Position numbers and translations under genes: made by a program. Source: Acetivibrio saccincola (GTDB lineage: Bacteria > Bacillota > Clostridia > Acetivibrionales > Acetivibrionaceae). Taken from it: 64,000 bases of DNA. The stretch spans positions 620,001 through 684,000 of the forward strand of contig NZ_CP025197.1 in assembly GCF_002844395.1 (NCBI RefSeq), in the 5' to 3' direction. This document shows positions 8,053 through 20,129 of this stretch, in pieces. Position 1 is the first letter of the stretch; the number at the start of each line of letters is the position of its first letter. The notes beneath the pieces are model-generated. The model had not been told where the DNA came from, did no database searches, and saw only the letters and a program-made list of their open reading frames with translations.

Positions 8053-11000
8053 ATGAAAATAAAGAAAATGTTTTATAGGGATATTGATAGGGATATTAAG
8101 GGAGTTATCAAGATTGGACAAGATGATGATGCCAATGTTCATCAAGAGTTAGAGGAATATGTAGTTACTAGAGAATTGGCTAGACATTTTAGTACCTTTT
8201 TTGAGGCCTACAGAGAAGCGATTAATAATTATACTGACAAAATGGGAGTCTGGATATCAGGCTTCTTTGGTTCTGGTAAATCCCATTTCTTAAAGATTTT
8301 ATCTTATCTTCTTGAGAATAAAGAGGTAAAGGGTAAACGTGCTATATCCTATTTTGACGATAAAATAGAGGATGCTTCTGTTTTAGCAGATATCAAAGCC
8401 TCAGGGGATGTAAGTGCCGATGTTATTTTATTTAACATAGATTCAAAAGCCGATTCAGATTCTAGAACTAATAAGGAATCAATAGTTAATGTATTCAATA
8501 AAGTGTTCAATGAAATGCAAGGTTTCTGCGGGTCTTTGCCATGGCTTGCAGATCTTGAAGCACAAATGGTTAAAGAAGGTTCTTATGAAGCCTTTAAGTC
8601 AAGATTTGAGGAATTATCAGGGGAATCATGGATTGAAGCAAGAGAAGATTTTTATTTTGAAGAAGATAATATAGTTCAGGCACTGGCAGATACAACTAAA
8701 ATGAGTATAGAAGCAGCCCGAAATTGGTACAATAAGGCTGAAGATAACTACTCTTTAAGTGTCGAAAAGTTCGCTAATAAAGTAAAAGAATATATTGAGT
8801 CCAAGGACAGAGAGCACCATGTCATCTTTTTGGTGGATGAGATGGGTCAATACATAGGGGATGATGTAGGCTTAATGCTTAACCTGCAGACAGTTGTTGA
8901 AGATTTAGGAACTTATTGTGGGGGTAAAGCGTGGGTTATTGTAACCTCACAGCAAGATATAGATACTGTTACGAAGGTAAGGGGTAATGACTTTTCTAAA
9001 ATCCAAGGCAGATTTAATACAAGGCTTAGTTTATCCAGTGCCAACGTGGATGAAGTAATTAAAAGGAGAATCCTTTATAAGAACGAAACCGCTAAAGAGA
9101 CCTTAAAACTTTACTATGCAGACAAGGAAGCAATTATAAAAAATCTTATCACCTTTTCCACTGATACACCGGAAATGAAAATCTTCAAAACAGCAGAAGA
9201 CTTTGTAGATGTGTATCCTTTTATACCTTATCAATTTAGATTACTGCAGTCTGTTTTTACAGCAATTAGACAGCATGGTGCTAGTGGAAAACATCTTTCA
9301 GAAGGAGAGAGGTCTCTTTTATCTGCATTTCAAGAGGCTGCTATCAAATATATGGATAAAGAAGTGGGAGCATTAGTACCATTTTCCGCATTCTACGAAA
9401 CTATAGAGACTTTCTTGGATCATAATATCAAGACAGTTTTTATTCATGCGGAAGATAACGATAGGCTTAATGATATGGATGTGGAAGTACTAAAGGTCCT
9501 ATTCTTAATAAAATGGGTAAAAGAAATGCCAAAGAACTTGGAAAACATTGCAACATTAATGGTTTCAAATATTGACGAAGACAAAATTGAATTAAAGAAA
9601 AAAATAGAAGCATCTTTGGACAGGCTTGTAAAAGAGACACTGGTTCAGAAAAATGGAAATGAGTATATCTTCTTAACTCATGAAGAACAGGATGTAAATA
9701 AAGAAATACAAAATATTTCAATTGATATCAGTGAGATAATATTGAAGATTGGTGAGGAAATATACACAGGAATTTACAGTGAAAAGAAGTTTCGCTATAA
9801 CGTTAGATACCATTTTGATTTTAACAAAATCATAGACGATAGGTATATGTCCTCCCAAAAACACGATATAGGAGTAAAAGTAATTACCCCTTATTATGAT
9901 ACTGGTGTTGAACTTACTGACCATGAATTAAGAATGATGTCAGCCAGAGAAAATAATCTAATAATTAAACTACCTCAAGATACTTCTTTCCTTGAAGAGA
10001 TGGAGAATATATTAAAGATACAGACCTACCTTACAAGGAAAGCAGGTACTATACAAACGGAAGAAATTGAAGAAATAAAGATAAGAAAATCAAGAGAAGT
10101 TGCTGAGCGAAAGGACAGAGTTGTATCCTTACTTAAGGAAGCATTGCAAGAAGCAGACTTCTATGTAAATATGCAAAAAATTGATATAAAATCAAAAAAT
10201 CCTGTTGAAAGAATAAACAGTGGGTTGAAAATACTTATTGAAAATATCTATGACAAGTTAAACTATATTACTGATTTTATTGAAAGCACCAAAGAACTTC
10301 ATGATCTATTGCTTGATGAGGATACACAGATAAATATATTTGGAGAGGAAGAAATCCCAAACAAACTAGCCATAGACGAAGTGCTCTATTATATTGAAAG
10401 AAACACTCAAAGGCATATTCCCATAACTATGAAGACCCTATTGGAACTATTTTCTAAGCCCCCTTATGGTTGGTTGCCAGATGATATTAGAGGTATTGTG
10501 ATTAGATTATTTAAAGCACAGGAAATTAAGATACAATTAGGCAGCGAATATCTTAATACTTCTGATAATAACCTAATCCAATATATGACGAAAAAAGATT
10601 ATATAGATAGATTGCTAATAAAGAAAAGGACTAAAACCCCTGAAAAGTATTTAAATAACGCCAGAATGTTAATTAGAGAAGTTTTCAATTATGCATCAGT
10701 ACCAGGCGATGAAGATGGATTAATGATTCGTTTCAAGGAGTTATCTAACTATGAATTATCAAATATAAGAGAACTGTTAGTCCGTTATGAAGAGAGAAAT
10801 TATCCCGGTAAAGATGTGTTAGAAAGAGGCAAGAGTCTTTTCGAGGACATTTTGCAGATTAGTGATGCTACAGCCTTCTTTGAAAAACTATATGAAGTAA
10901 AAGAAGAATTAATGGACTATGAGGAAGAAGTTTTTGACGTTAAAAAATTCTTTAAAAACCAAAAAGAGCAGTTTGATAAAGCCCTTAAACAACTCAATAT

Positions 11001-11607
11001 ATATGAAAAGAACAAAACCTATGTTTTAGATTCAGAAACCATAAACCTTGTTAAAGAAATAGAAACAATAGTTAAATCAGCAAAACCATATAATCAGATT
11101 TCAAAATTACCTAGTCTAATAAATGACTTTGTTAGCAGATTTGCTATCTTGTTAGAAGAAGAGTGTAAACCTGTAAGGGCTGTAATAGAAAGTGATTGGA
11201 ATAAGGTAAAAGATGAACTGGATTTGTATGATTTTAAGGATGAGTTATCAGGTAAGTTTAACAATAAATTTAGGGAACTTTTGGACAGATTAGATTCATC
11301 TCACAACTTCTATGAAGCCATCGCCATGAAGGAAGAGTCAGATAGGTTGAAAATGAGATGTTTTGAGGAAATTAAGAAAACTGCCTTGGAAAAGAGCAAA
11401 GAAAGGGATATTGAAAAACAACCAGTTACCACTGGGGAAGGCAATGGAGTTTATACACCTAAAAAAACTGTCAATATAAGTATAGCCAATATATTCCATG
11501 GTGCCAAAACCATTGAAAGTGAAGAAGATATAGAAGAACTTCTTGATTATTTAAGAAAGCAATTAAAAACGGAACTAAAGGAAAATACCATATTGAAATT
11601 AATTTAA
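8053..11607 (+). CDS. brxC: BREX ATPase BrxC
   Basis: A 1184-residue AAA-type ATPase. Walker A is GFFGSGKS (residues 70-77) and Walker B is VIFLVDEMGQYIGD (about 257-270). A long helical C-terminal region follows, with many Glu/Lys-rich segments suited to coiled coils. BrxC is the large P-loop ATPase of BREX and is needed for both methylation and phage exclusion. Length and order match type I systems. No frame break was seen across 3.5 kb, which supports a functional locus. Confidence 0.95.
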   Translation: MKIKKMFYRDIDRDIKGVIKIGQDDDANVHQELEEYVVTRELARHFSTFFEAYREAINNYTDKMGVWISGFFGSGKSHFLKILSYLLENKEVKGKRAISYFDDKIEDASVLADIKASGDVSADVILFNIDSKADSDSRTNKESIVNVFNKVFNEMQGFCGSLPWLADLEAQMVKEGSYEAFKSRFEELSGESWIEAREDFYFEEDNIVQALADTTKMSIEAARNWYNKAEDNYSLSVEKFANKVKEYIESKDREHHVIFLVDEMGQYIGDDVGLMLNLQTVVEDLGTYCGGKAWVIVTSQQDIDTVTKVRGNDFSKIQGRFNTRLSLSSANVDEVIKRRILYKNETAKETLKLYYADKEAIIKNLITFSTDTPEMKIFKTAEDFVDVYPFIPYQFRLLQSVFTAIRQHGASGKHLSEGERSLLSAFQEAAIKYMDKEVGALVPFSAFYETIETFLDHNIKTVFIHAEDNDRLNDMDVEVLKVLFLIKWVKEMPKNLENIATLMVSNIDEDKIELKKKIEASLDRLVKETLVQKNGNEYIFLTHEEQDVNKEIQNISIDISEIILKIGEEIYTGIYSEKKFRYNVRYHFDFNKIIDDRYMSSQKHDIGVKVITPYYDTGVELTDHELRMMSARENNLIIKLPQDTSFLEEMENILKIQTYLTRKAGTIQTEEIEEIKIRKSREVAERKDRVVSLLKEALQEADFYVNMQKIDIKSKNPVERINSGLKILIENIYDKLNYITDFIESTKELHDLLLDEDTQINIFGEEEIPNKLAIDEVLYYIERNTQRHIPITMKTLLELFSKPPYGWLPDDIRGIVIRLFKAQEIKIQLGSEYLNTSDNNLIQYMTKKDYIDRLLIKKRTKTPEKYLNNARMLIREVFNYASVPGDEDGLMIRFKELSNYELSNIRELLVRYEERNYPGKDVLERGKSLFEDILQISDATAFFEKLYEVKEELMDYEEEVFDVKKFFKNQKEQFDKALKQLNIYEKNKTYVLDSETINLVKEIETIVKSAKPYNQISKLPSLINDFVSRFAILLEEECKPVRAVIESDWNKVKDELDLYDFKDELSGKFNNKFRELLDRLDSSHNFYEAIAMKEESDRLKMRCFEEIKKTALEKSKERDIEKQPVTTGEGNGVYTPKKTVNISIANIFHGAKTIESEEDIEELLDYLRKQLKTELKENTILKLI

Positions 11608-11624
11608 GTTGAGGAGGGGATATA

Positions 11625-14600
11625 GTGGATAAAACAGCCATTAGAAACTTTGCGGTAAAAGCAAGGCGTAAACTAATAGAAGATATAACCCATAAGGCCT
11701 ATGAGATAGGGATAACAAAAGATAAGATCTTAGATATAGAAACCTTTGAGGGTGGTTTTAGAGTAAAGGGTAGAGAAAACGGCAAAACCTTTAAGAAATA
11801 TGAATTAAAGCAGCGTGATAAGTTGATTCAAAATATTAAATATAAGGGCTTTGAACAAGTTATAGAAGAGGTTGCCTATACATGGTTTAACCGTTTTATT
11901 GCTCTGCGTTTCATGGAAATTAACAACTATCTTCCTACTGGAGTTAGGGTACTATCCTCAATAGAAGAAGGTAAGACTGAGCCTGATATTATCCAAGAGG
12001 CTCTAAACATAGACTTAGATCTTGATCCTGAAATAGTGTATAGACTTCAAGACAGTAACGATACAGAGGATTTATATAGGTATTTGTTAGTTAAGCAATG
12101 CAATCAATTAGGCAAAATTATGCCTTCTGTGTTTGAGGAAATCGCTGACTATACGGAATTACTCCTTCCTGACAAACTTCTTGCTGAAGGCTCTGTAATC
12201 AGAGATTTAGTGGAAGAAATAGAGGAATATGATTGGAAAATAGAACTAAATGAGGAAGAACAGAAGCAGGAAGAAGAAAAGGGAGAACACGGTATAGAAA
12301 TTATTGGTTGGCTATATCAGTATTATATTTCTGAAAAGAAAGATGAAGTTTTTGCAGGCCTTAAAAAGAATAAGAAGATTACAAAGGAAAATATCCCTGC
12401 TGCTACCCAACTTTTTACACCTAAATGGATAGTAAAGTATATGGTAGAGAATTCATTAGGTAGGCTATGGCTGGAATCCCATCCAAATGAAGAATTAAAG
12501 GCTCAATGGAAATATTATTTGGAAGAAGCCGAACAAGAACCGGAAGTTCAAAAACAATTAGATGCACTCAAAGACCCCAACTTAAATCCAGAAGATATTA
12601 AGGTATTGGACCCTGCCATGGGCAGTGGCCATATATTAGTTTACGCTTTTGATGTTCTATATGAGATATACCTATCTGCAGGTTATTCAGAAAGAGAAAT
12701 ACCTACTCTTATATTAGAAAAGAACCTTTATGGTCTTGATATAGACGATCGTGCAGGCCAATTAGCCACTTTTGCACTTTTAATGAAGGCAAGAAGTAAA
12801 AATAGAAGGATTTTTAGGCACAAACCAAAGATGAACTTGTGCTCTATTCAGGAAAGTAACGATATTCCTAGAGAGGCTATCGAATATTTGGTTAATCCAA
12901 AAGAGACTGAACTAGAAAAACATATTCACAGGGGGGACGTTGAATACCTAATCGAAGTCTTCCATGACGCAAAAGAATATGGCTCAATTTTAGATGTGAA
13001 AAAAATAGATTTTGACGCTTTAGAAAAAAGGATTGAAGAGATAAGGAGTAATGTTCCAGAAGACCTTTTTGAACTGCAGTATAGAGAGATAATATTAGAA
13101 AAAATCCCACCATTGATTCAACAGGCAAAGATAATGAGTCAAAAATATGATGTGGTTGTGACTAATCCGCCGTATATGGGAAGCAGAAAAAGTATGAATA
13201 GTTCAATTAAAAAATTTACTGAAAAGAACTACCCTTATTCTAAAGCAGATTTATATGCGTGTTTTATAGAAAAGTGTCTAGAGTATGCAAAAAATAAGTT
13301 ATTTGTATCTATGATAACCCAACAATCGTTTATGTTTACTGATGATTTTAAGTATCTACGTGAAATGCTCCTAGATAATATTAATATAGTTTGCATGGCA
13401 CATTTGGGATCGGGAGTGTTTCCAGAGTTAAGTGGAGAGGTAGTACAAACGACAACATTTATAATGAGGAAGTTATTAATTAATGATTATAAAGGTTTAT
13501 TTATAAGATTAACTGATTTACCAGGGGAACAAAAGGAAGCAGATTTATTGAATTCAAATTATCATTATTCCAAGTATAAAAATTCCGATTTTAAACAGAT
13601 TGAGGGATTTCCGTTTTCGTACTGGATAAGTGATAAGATGAAAACATCTTTTATATGTAATAAAAAGTTCGAAGAGGTTGGCATACCAAGACAGGGCTTA
13701 GCAACTGGTAATAATGAAGTTTTTCTAAGGTTTTGGCATGAAATTAAGTTTTGTGATATCGGATTTGGTTTTGATTCTATAGAAAATTTTCATGAGTCAA
13801 AAAGTAAATTTGCACCATATAATAAGGGGGGGAAACAAAGAAGATGGTTCGGTAACAATGATTTTTTAATTAGGTTCGATAAACCTAATTTTGATATACT
13901 GGCAAATCAAGGCAATAAATTGCCATCTAGACAATTTTACTTTAAACAATGTATCACATGGTCCGATATATCTGGGAGAAACTTTGCAGGAAGGTATTGT
14001 GATAAAGGATTTGTTTTTGATGTCAAAGGATCTAGCGGATTTCCTAATAAAGACAATATATATTATGTTTTGGCCTTTTTAAATTCAAAGGTTGTCCCCA
14101 AATATATAGATGCATTAAATCCTACTTTGACAACACAAGTAGGTGATTTAAAACGAATTCCTATAATACAAACTGATAAAACAGTAAAAAACTTAATATC
14201 TAATACTACTATTGAGAATGTAAAAATATCAAAAACTGACTGGGATTCCTTTGAAACCTCATGGGACTTTAAAAAACATCCACTATTAACCCATAAAAAA
14301 GAGGCGGATACAATAGAGGGAGCATTTACCAACTGGTCTAATTTTGCTGAAAATCAATTTAACCAACTTAAGGCTAACGAGGAGGAACTAAATCGTATTT
14401 TCATTGAAATCTATGGACTACAAGATGAACTTACTCCTGAAGTAGCAGATGAGGATATAACCATAAGTAAAGCAGACAGAGAAAGAGATATTAAATCCTT
14501 TATCTCATATGCCGCAGGCTGCATGTTTGGACGCTACTCTTTAGATGAAGAAGGTCTAATATATGCTGGTGGAGACTTTGATGATAAGTTTAGGCTGCGT

Positions 14601-15287
14601 GATGGACAATGGGAGATTAAGACTAAAGAAGGTTGGAAAAAGTCGAGAGTAAACATAGTAGAACATAATGTTATTCCTATTGTTGATGGAGATTATTTTG
14701 AAGATGGTATTCTGGAGCGTTTTGTAGAGTTCGTAAAGGTATCTTTTGGTGAAGAAACATTGGAGGAAAATCTAGACTATATTGCTGAAACTTTAGGTAG
14801 GAAGGCCAATGAAACTTCAAGACAGGCTATTAGAAGATACTTTTTAAAAGACTTCTATAAAGACCATGTAAGAACATATAAAAAGCGACCTATTTATTGG
14901 CTCTTTGATAGTGGAAGGCAGGATGGGTTTAAAGCCCTTATTTACATGCACCGCTACGATCCTTCTACCGTTGCAAGGGTAAGGACTGATTATTTGCATA
15001 GTTTGCAGAAAAAGTATGAAGCAGAAATAAACCATCTTGATATTTTAATAGATTCGGATATCTCTCAAAGGGAAAAGGCTGCTGCAAGGAAAAAGAAAGA
15101 GACAATTTTAAAGCAGATTGAGGAATGTAGGTTATATGATGAGGCCATAGCCCATATGGCCAATCAAAGGATTGAGATTGATTTAGATGATGGCGTTAAA
15201 GTTAATTATGCTAAATTCCAAGGGGTAGAAATACCTCAAGGAAAAGGCAGAAAGCCGCTAAAAGCAGATTTATTAGCGAAGATATAA
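11625..15287 (+). CDS. pglX: BREX N6-adenine DNA methyltransferase PglX
   Basis: A 1220-residue class I methyltransferase starting at GTG 11625 with GAGGAGGGG just upstream. Motif I is [12 protein letters not shown] (about 328-340) and motif IV is NPPYMG (about 514-519), the N6-adenine type. PglX methylates host DNA at the asymmetric BREX site so that self can be told from phage. The middle region after NPPY (roughly residues 640-900) should hold target recognition and is the part most likely to vary between strains. The C terminus [19 protein letters not shown] is typical of the family. Confidence 0.95.
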   Translation: MDKTAIRNFAVKARRKLIEDITHKAYEIGITKDKILDIETFEGGFRVKGRENGKTFKKYELKQRDKLIQNIKYKGFEQVIEEVAYTWFNRFIALRFMEINNYLPTGVRVLSSIEEGKTEPDIIQEALNIDLDLDPEIVYRLQDSNDTEDLYRYLLVKQCNQLGKIMPSVFEEIADYTELLLPDKLLAEGSVIRDLVEEIEEYDWKIELNEEEQKQEEEKGEHGIEIIGWLYQYYISEKKDEVFAGLKKNKKITKENIPAATQLFTPKWIVKYMVENSLGRLWLESHPNEELKAQWKYYLEEAEQEPEVQKQLDALKDPNLNPEDIKVLDPAMGSGHILVYAFDVLYEIYLSAGYSEREIPTLILEKNLYGLDIDDRAGQLATFALLMKARSKNRRIFRHKPKMNLCSIQESNDIPREAIEYLVNPKETELEKHIHRGDVEYLIEVFHDAKEYGSILDVKKIDFDALEKRIEEIRSNVPEDLFELQYREIILEKIPPLIQQAKIMSQKYDVVVTNPPYMGSRKSMNSSIKKFTEKNYPYSKADLYACFIEKCLEYAKNKLFVSMITQQSFMFTDDFKYLREMLLDNINIVCMAHLGSGVFPELSGEVVQTTTFIMRKLLINDYKGLFIRLTDLPGEQKEADLLNSNYHYSKYKNSDFKQIEGFPFSYWISDKMKTSFICNKKFEEVGIPRQGLATGNNEVFLRFWHEIKFCDIGFGFDSIENFHESKSKFAPYNKGGKQRRWFGNNDFLIRFDKPNFDILANQGNKLPSRQFYFKQCITWSDISGRNFAGRYCDKGFVFDVKGSSGFPNKDNIYYVLAFLNSKVVPKYIDALNPTLTTQVGDLKRIPIIQTDKTVKNLISNTTIENVKISKTDWDSFETSWDFKKHPLLTHKKEADTIEGAFTNWSNFAENQFNQLKANEEELNRIFIEIYGLQDELTPEVADEDITISKADRERDIKSFISYAAGCMFGRYSLDEEGLIYAGGDFDDKFRLRDGQWEIKTKEGWKKSRVNIVEHNVIPIVDGDYFEDGILERFVEFVKVSFGEETLEENLDYIAETLGRKANETSRQAIRRYFLKDFYKDHVRTYKKRPIYWLFDSGRQDGFKALIYMHRYDPSTVARVRTDYLHSLQKKYEAEINHLDILIDSDISQREKAAARKKKETILKQIEECRLYDEAIAHMANQRIEIDLDDGVKVNYAKFQGVEIPQGKGRKPLKADLLAKI

Positions 15288-15300
15288 AGTAGGTGACTAT

Positions 15301-17856
15301 ATGAATTTATTGGAAGTAAAAAAAATATTAGAAGAAATATTTAATAAAGAACCTGTGGAAGGGAAAAAGAGAAATATTGTTTTTTGGTATGATGATGAGG
15401 GAGAATTTGCTGAAGATATTGAAGAACTTAAATTGGATAATGCCAAGATTATCAAACTTGCTGATAATAATTCCTTCTATATAAAGTATCTTCTTGAAAA
15501 AGAAGATACTGAATCTAATTATCTCTTATACTCCCCTTCATCTAAACCAATGCCACGGGATAATTGGCTGTTGGATATTCTGAAATACAGTGAGGAGTTT
15601 TCGACTGACAAGGCAACTTTAATCATGAGGGATTTCAAGGTGGGGGATCCTTCATTAAGAAATGTTTTCAAGGGATATCTAAAATTCTTTGGGAATAAAG
15701 AAAGATATAGAAAGTTTGCCTCCTACCATATAGATAAATTTACTAAAGAAAAGGTAGATATAGCAGTTCTATCTGCTCTATGCAGATTACCTGTAGCAGA
15801 TTTTGAACAAGTTGTAAAAAAGGTTTTGATTGAGGAATTAGAAGGAGAAAATAAATATCTAGAGGCTATTGAGAACTTTGGTAATATAGATGCCTTTTGG
15901 GATTTAGTTGAGAAAAGATATGGATATAACTATGAGGAGAGATCATTAGAAAAATTAACGATTATGCTTCTTGTTACTCACTTATCTTATACTCTCGAAG
16001 AGGATATGCCAACTACATGGGAAGAGTATGTATCTCCTAAAAGGTCAGATGCCATAGTATTTATAAGCAACTTCATGAATCATTCCACCGATGGTAAATA
16101 CTACGATTTACTGGCAGACAGAGCCCAGGAAACATTAAATGTAAAAGGTTATTTAGATAAATGGGATATAGATAAATATATTGAATGTGATACATTGAGG
16201 GCTTTTGATGAAGCAATAATGGATAGGATAATTGGGAACTTAGTAGAAGGTGTCGGAGAATTTGATAGATACCGTAAATTAATCAATAAAAGAAGGACAA
16301 GCCATTGGTTTGAAACATATAGAAATCAATATGAAGCCTTATACTTTGCTAATGAACTCCTTGAAATGGAAAAGAGAATTGGTGGAGTTATTAAGGCTGA
16401 AACTGCCCATGATTTGATTACTGCTTATACTAAAGAATATTATTTAATGGACTATTTCTACAGGAAGTTTTATCTTCATTACGATAAAGTTACTGACAAA
16501 GATCCTTTTGAAAAACTTGCAGAGAGAATTGAAAACACCTATACCCATTGGTATCTGAATGAACTCTCAATAAAATGGTCCGCAGCGGTTCAGGAGGAAA
16601 TGTTAGAAGAATACTCTTTAGTAGGTATTAAACAACAAAGGGATTTTTACAAAGACATTGTTTCTCCATTTACAAGGAATAACGAAAGAGTATTTGTAAT
16701 TATTTCCGATGCTTTAAGATATGAAGCAGCAAGAGAACTCCTTAATCTAATTAATAAAGAGGTAAGGGGTATGGCAGAGATTGAGTTTATGCAAGGAGTC
16801 ATCCCTTCAACTACAAAATATGGTATGGCAAGTTTGCTTCCAAGAAAGGAATTGGTGGTCAATGATAAATCAGATATTATTATTGACGGTATCAGTACCC
16901 AGGGAACAGCAAATAGGGGAAAAATAATCGCCAATTATAGTGATAATACTCAGGCAATATCATTTAGTGACATGGTAGATATGCGTAGGGCAGATTACAA
17001 GGAAGCCTTTGAAGGGAAAAAACTAATTTATATATACCATGACACAATAGATGCCGTTGGGGAAGTGCCTCAGACGGAAAGAGAGGTTTTTGATGCCGTA
17101 GAAAAGGGTTTTGAAGATTTAGTATCGCTAATCAAAAACCTAATAAACCATGTAAGTGCTACAAACATAATAATTACTGCAGATCATGGTTTCATATACA
17201 GACGTTCTCAATTAACAGAAGTAGACAAGATTAGCAGATTTGATGCTGAAACCATAGATGCCGGCAGGAGATATATGCTTGCAGAAATTGATGAAGATAT
17301 TCCAGATACATTACCTATTTCTATGAAATATCTTTTTGGACAGGAGACAAAATTAAAAGCCATTGTTCCAAAAGGTATGATTAGATACAAGGTTCAAGGG
17401 GCAGGAGCCAATTATGTCCATGGTGGAGCATCTTTGCAGGAGATAATTGTTCCTGTAATAAGATTTAAGAATATCCGTAAAGATGAGTATAAAGCCACTA
17501 AGGTCGAAGTGAAGTTAACCAATATTTCAAGGAAGATTACAAATAGAATCACCTATTTGGAGTTTTTCCAAACAGAAGTGGTAGACGAAAAGAAAGTGCC
17601 ATTAAAACTAAAACTTTATTTTGTAGATAAAGAAGGTAACCGTATCTCTAATGAAAACATTATAATTGCTGATAGTAGGTCGAAAAACCCTGAAAACCGC
17701 ACTTATAGAGAGAAGTTTACATTAAGGGATATGGCTTATGACAAGAACAAGGAATATTATTTAATTTTAGAAGATGAAGATGAAACCGTAGAAAAAATAT
17801 ATGAGCGAATACCTTTTACGATAGATTTGCTATTTACAGATGACTTTGGTTTATAA
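15301..17856 (+). CDS. pglZ: BREX alkaline-phosphatase-fold protein PglZ
   Basis: An 851-residue protein with the PglZ core: VFVIISDALRYEAARELL (about 463-480), carrying the metal-binding Asp, and IIITADHGFIYRR (about 622-634), carrying the second D/H pair. Flanking helical and beta-rich domains are of normal size. PglZ is the signature gene of BREX and Pgl systems, has the alkaline phosphatase fold, and is essential for defence. It starts 13 bases after pglX. Confidence 0.95.
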   Translation: MNLLEVKKILEEIFNKEPVEGKKRNIVFWYDDEGEFAEDIEELKLDNAKIIKLADNNSFYIKYLLEKEDTESNYLLYSPSSKPMPRDNWLLDILKYSEEFSTDKATLIMRDFKVGDPSLRNVFKGYLKFFGNKERYRKFASYHIDKFTKEKVDIAVLSALCRLPVADFEQVVKKVLIEELEGENKYLEAIENFGNIDAFWDLVEKRYGYNYEERSLEKLTIMLLVTHLSYTLEEDMPTTWEEYVSPKRSDAIVFISNFMNHSTDGKYYDLLADRAQETLNVKGYLDKWDIDKYIECDTLRAFDEAIMDRIIGNLVEGVGEFDRYRKLINKRRTSHWFETYRNQYEALYFANELLEMEKRIGGVIKAETAHDLITAYTKEYYLMDYFYRKFYLHYDKVTDKDPFEKLAERIENTYTHWYLNELSIKWSAAVQEEMLEEYSLVGIKQQRDFYKDIVSPFTRNNERVFVIISDALRYEAARELLNLINKEVRGMAEIEFMQGVIPSTTKYGMASLLPRKELVVNDKSDIIIDGISTQGTANRGKIIANYSDNTQAISFSDMVDMRRADYKEAFEGKKLIYIYHDTIDAVGEVPQTEREVFDAVEKGFEDLVSLIKNLINHVSATNIIITADHGFIYRRSQLTEVDKISRFDAETIDAGRRYMLAEIDEDIPDTLPISMKYLFGQETKLKAIVPKGMIRYKVQGAGANYVHGGASLQEIIVPVIRFKNIRKDEYKATKVEVKLTNISRKITNRITYLEFFQTEVVDEKKVPLKLKLYFVDKEGNRISNENIIIADSRSKNPENRTYREKFTLRDMAYDKNKEYYLILEDEDETVEKIYERIPFTIDLLFTDDFGL

Positions 17857-17880
17857 AATTGCAAAGGTGGTGAAAAGGCA

Positions 17881-19923
17881 GTGGACAGGGACAATAGAGA
17901 TTTAAATAAAAAATTGAATCAATACTTTCCGGGCAGGGTTGTCCGTAAGGATCTAACTCAAAAAATAAAAGAAGGGGCAAATGTCCCCATATACGTCCTT
18001 GAATATTTACTTGGCATGTATTGTGCTACTGATGATGAAGATTCCATAAATGAAGGAGTTAATAGAGTAAAAGCAATACTTGCAGAAAATTATGTTAGGC
18101 CAGATGAAGCGGAAAAGATTAAATCCAAAATTCGAGAATTAGGTCAGTATACAGTCATTGATAAGTTGACCGTAAGGCTCAATGAAAAGAGAGACGTTTA
18201 TGAGGCAGAGTTTTCTAATTTAGGGTTAAAGGGCGTAGAAGTAGAAGCGAATTATGTGAAAGAATTTGAGAAACTTCTTGCTGGTGGTATATGGTGCATT
18301 CTTAAAATTCAATACTATTATGACGAAGAGTTAAGGAATGCGAACCCTTTTATTATAAATAGTTTAAAACCCATTCAAATTCCAAACTTGGATATGGATG
18401 AGATATTGAGTGGAAGAAAATATTTTACCAAGGATGAATGGATTGATATCCTTTTAAGATCCGTGGGCATGGAACCTACTCAATTAGAGGAAAAAGTTAA
18501 GTGGCACCTTCTTGCCCGAATGATTCCTCTTGTTGAGAACAACTATAATCTCTGTGAATTGGGGCCAAGAGGGACAGGTAAATCTCATATATATAAGGAA
18601 ATATCCCCAAACTCTATTCTAATATCGGGGGGACAAACTACTGTAGCCAATTTATTTTACAATATGAACACCAGGAAAATCGGATTAGTCGGCTTATGGG
18701 ATGTAGTAGCCTTTGATGAAGTGGCTGGAATTACCTTTAAAGATAAAGACGGTATTCAGATTATGAAGGATTATATGGCTTCAGGTTCGTTTGCCAGGGG
18801 AAAAGAATTGAAGAATGCTTCTGCCTCTATGGTTTTTGTTGGTAACATCAATCAATCTGTGGACGTTCTTTTAAAAACATCCCATTTATTTGAACCATTT
18901 CCAGAGGCAATGGCATACGACTCTGCTTTTTTTGATAGAATGCACTATTATATTCCAGGTTGGGAAATACCTAAATATAGGCCAGAGTTTTTTACTAATG
19001 AATATGGCTTTATTACTGACTATATTGCAGAGTTTTTTAGGGAAATGAGAAAAAGATCCTATGGCGATAGTATAGATAAATACTTTAGACTTGGCAACAA
19101 CCTAAACCAAAGAGATGTTATTGCGGTAAGGAAAACTGTATCAGGACTGATCAAATTAATTTATCCCCATGGGGAATTTAATAAAGAAGATATAGAGGAA
19201 ATCCTAAGGTATGCCTTAGTTGGAAGAAGACGAGTAAAAGAACAATTAAAGAAAATTGGTGGCATGGAGTTTTACGATGTTCATTTTTCCTACATAGATA
19301 ATGAAACCTTTGAGGAAGAATTCGTATCGGTTCCAGAACAAGGTGGCGACAAACTGATACCTGAAGGAATGGGAAAACCAGGACATATTTATACAGTTGC
19401 CCATGGTGATTCAGGGATGATCGGAGTATATAAAATAGAAACCGAGGTTGTCTCTGGGACGGGGAAGTTTGAACGGACAGGATTGGGGACTAGTAGGGAA
19501 GCAAGGGAGAATTTAAATACTGCCTTTAACTATTTTAAAGCAAACAAAAAGAATATTAGTGGAGCAATTTCTTTAAACAACAATGACTTTTTAATGCATG
19601 TTCAAGATTTGCAGGGGATTGGTATGACTTCGCAATTGACTTTAGCAGCCTTTATTGCCCTTTGTTCTGGAGCATTAAAAAAACCTGTATTAAGTCAACT
19701 GGTGGTATTGGGCTCAATGAGCATAGGGGGAACCATTAATAAGGTGGAGGAACTGGCATCTACACTTCAAGTTTGTTTTGATGCAGGAGCGAAAAAAGTA
19801 CTCCTACCTATGGCTTCTGCCGCAGACATTAACACAGTTCCGCCAGAGTTATTTTCTAAATTTCAGATATCTTTTTACCAAAGCCCTGAAGATGCAGTAT
19901 ACAAAGCATTGGGAGTTGAATAA
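17881..19923 (+). CDS. brxL: BREX protein BrxL (AAA+ with Lon-like C-terminal domain)
   Basis: A 680-residue protein starting at GTG 17881. The AAA+ core has Walker A GPRGTGKSH (about 227-235) and Walker B VVAFDEVAGI (about 274). The C terminus has the Lon-like fold segment SIGGTINKVEELASTLQVC, then DAGAKKVLLP. BrxL defines type I BREX. Homologues are studied as ring-forming DNA-binding ATPases acting in the exclusion step. I cannot see a clean Ser-Lys protease dyad, so protease activity should not be assumed. It is the last gene of the operon and a terminator follows. Confidence 0.94.
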   Translation: MDRDNRDLNKKLNQYFPGRVVRKDLTQKIKEGANVPIYVLEYLLGMYCATDDEDSINEGVNRVKAILAENYVRPDEAEKIKSKIRELGQYTVIDKLTVRLNEKRDVYEAEFSNLGLKGVEVEANYVKEFEKLLAGGIWCILKIQYYYDEELRNANPFIINSLKPIQIPNLDMDEILSGRKYFTKDEWIDILLRSVGMEPTQLEEKVKWHLLARMIPLVENNYNLCELGPRGTGKSHIYKEISPNSILISGGQTTVANLFYNMNTRKIGLVGLWDVVAFDEVAGITFKDKDGIQIMKDYMASGSFARGKELKNASASMVFVGNINQSVDVLLKTSHLFEPFPEAMAYDSAFFDRMHYYIPGWEIPKYRPEFFTNEYGFITDYIAEFFREMRKRSYGDSIDKYFRLGNNLNQRDVIAVRKTVSGLIKLIYPHGEFNKEDIEEILRYALVGRRRVKEQLKKIGGMEFYDVHFSYIDNETFEEEFVSVPEQGGDKLIPEGMGKPGHIYTVAHGDSGMIGVYKIETEVVSGTGKFERTGLGTSREARENLNTAFNYFKANKKNISGAISLNNNDFLMHVQDLQGIGMTSQLTLAAFIALCSGALKKPVLSQLVVLGSMSIGGTINKVEELASTLQVCFDAGAKKVLLPMASAADINTVPPELFSKFQISFYQSPEDAVYKALGVE

Positions 19924-19961
19924 CATATATAAATGGAGTTGAATATAGTTTGTGAGATGTT

Positions 19962-20000
19962 AAAGTCAAAGGCAATTTGCCCTTGGCTTTTATTTTTGTT
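19962..20000 (+). terminator. Terminator of the BREX operon
   Basis: AAAGTCAAAGGCA pairs with TGCCCTTGGCTTT (with G-U pairs) across a short AATT loop, followed by TTATTTTTGTT. It begins about 40 bases after the brxL stop. Confidence 0.75.
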
Positions 20001-20129
20001 GTAGATGTAAAATAAAAGGATGAAAAATTATAGTTTCATGCAACAAATAGATATCAAGTATGGAAGTTATAAGAAAGTGATGGTACACTGTATACGCTTT
20101 AAACAAATTAGAGAACGGGAGGGAATATT

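Noticed and set aside
17881-19923. Active Lon protease in BrxL
   Set aside because: A Lon-like fold segment is visible, but a clear Ser-Lys dyad is not, so only the AAA+ role is stated.
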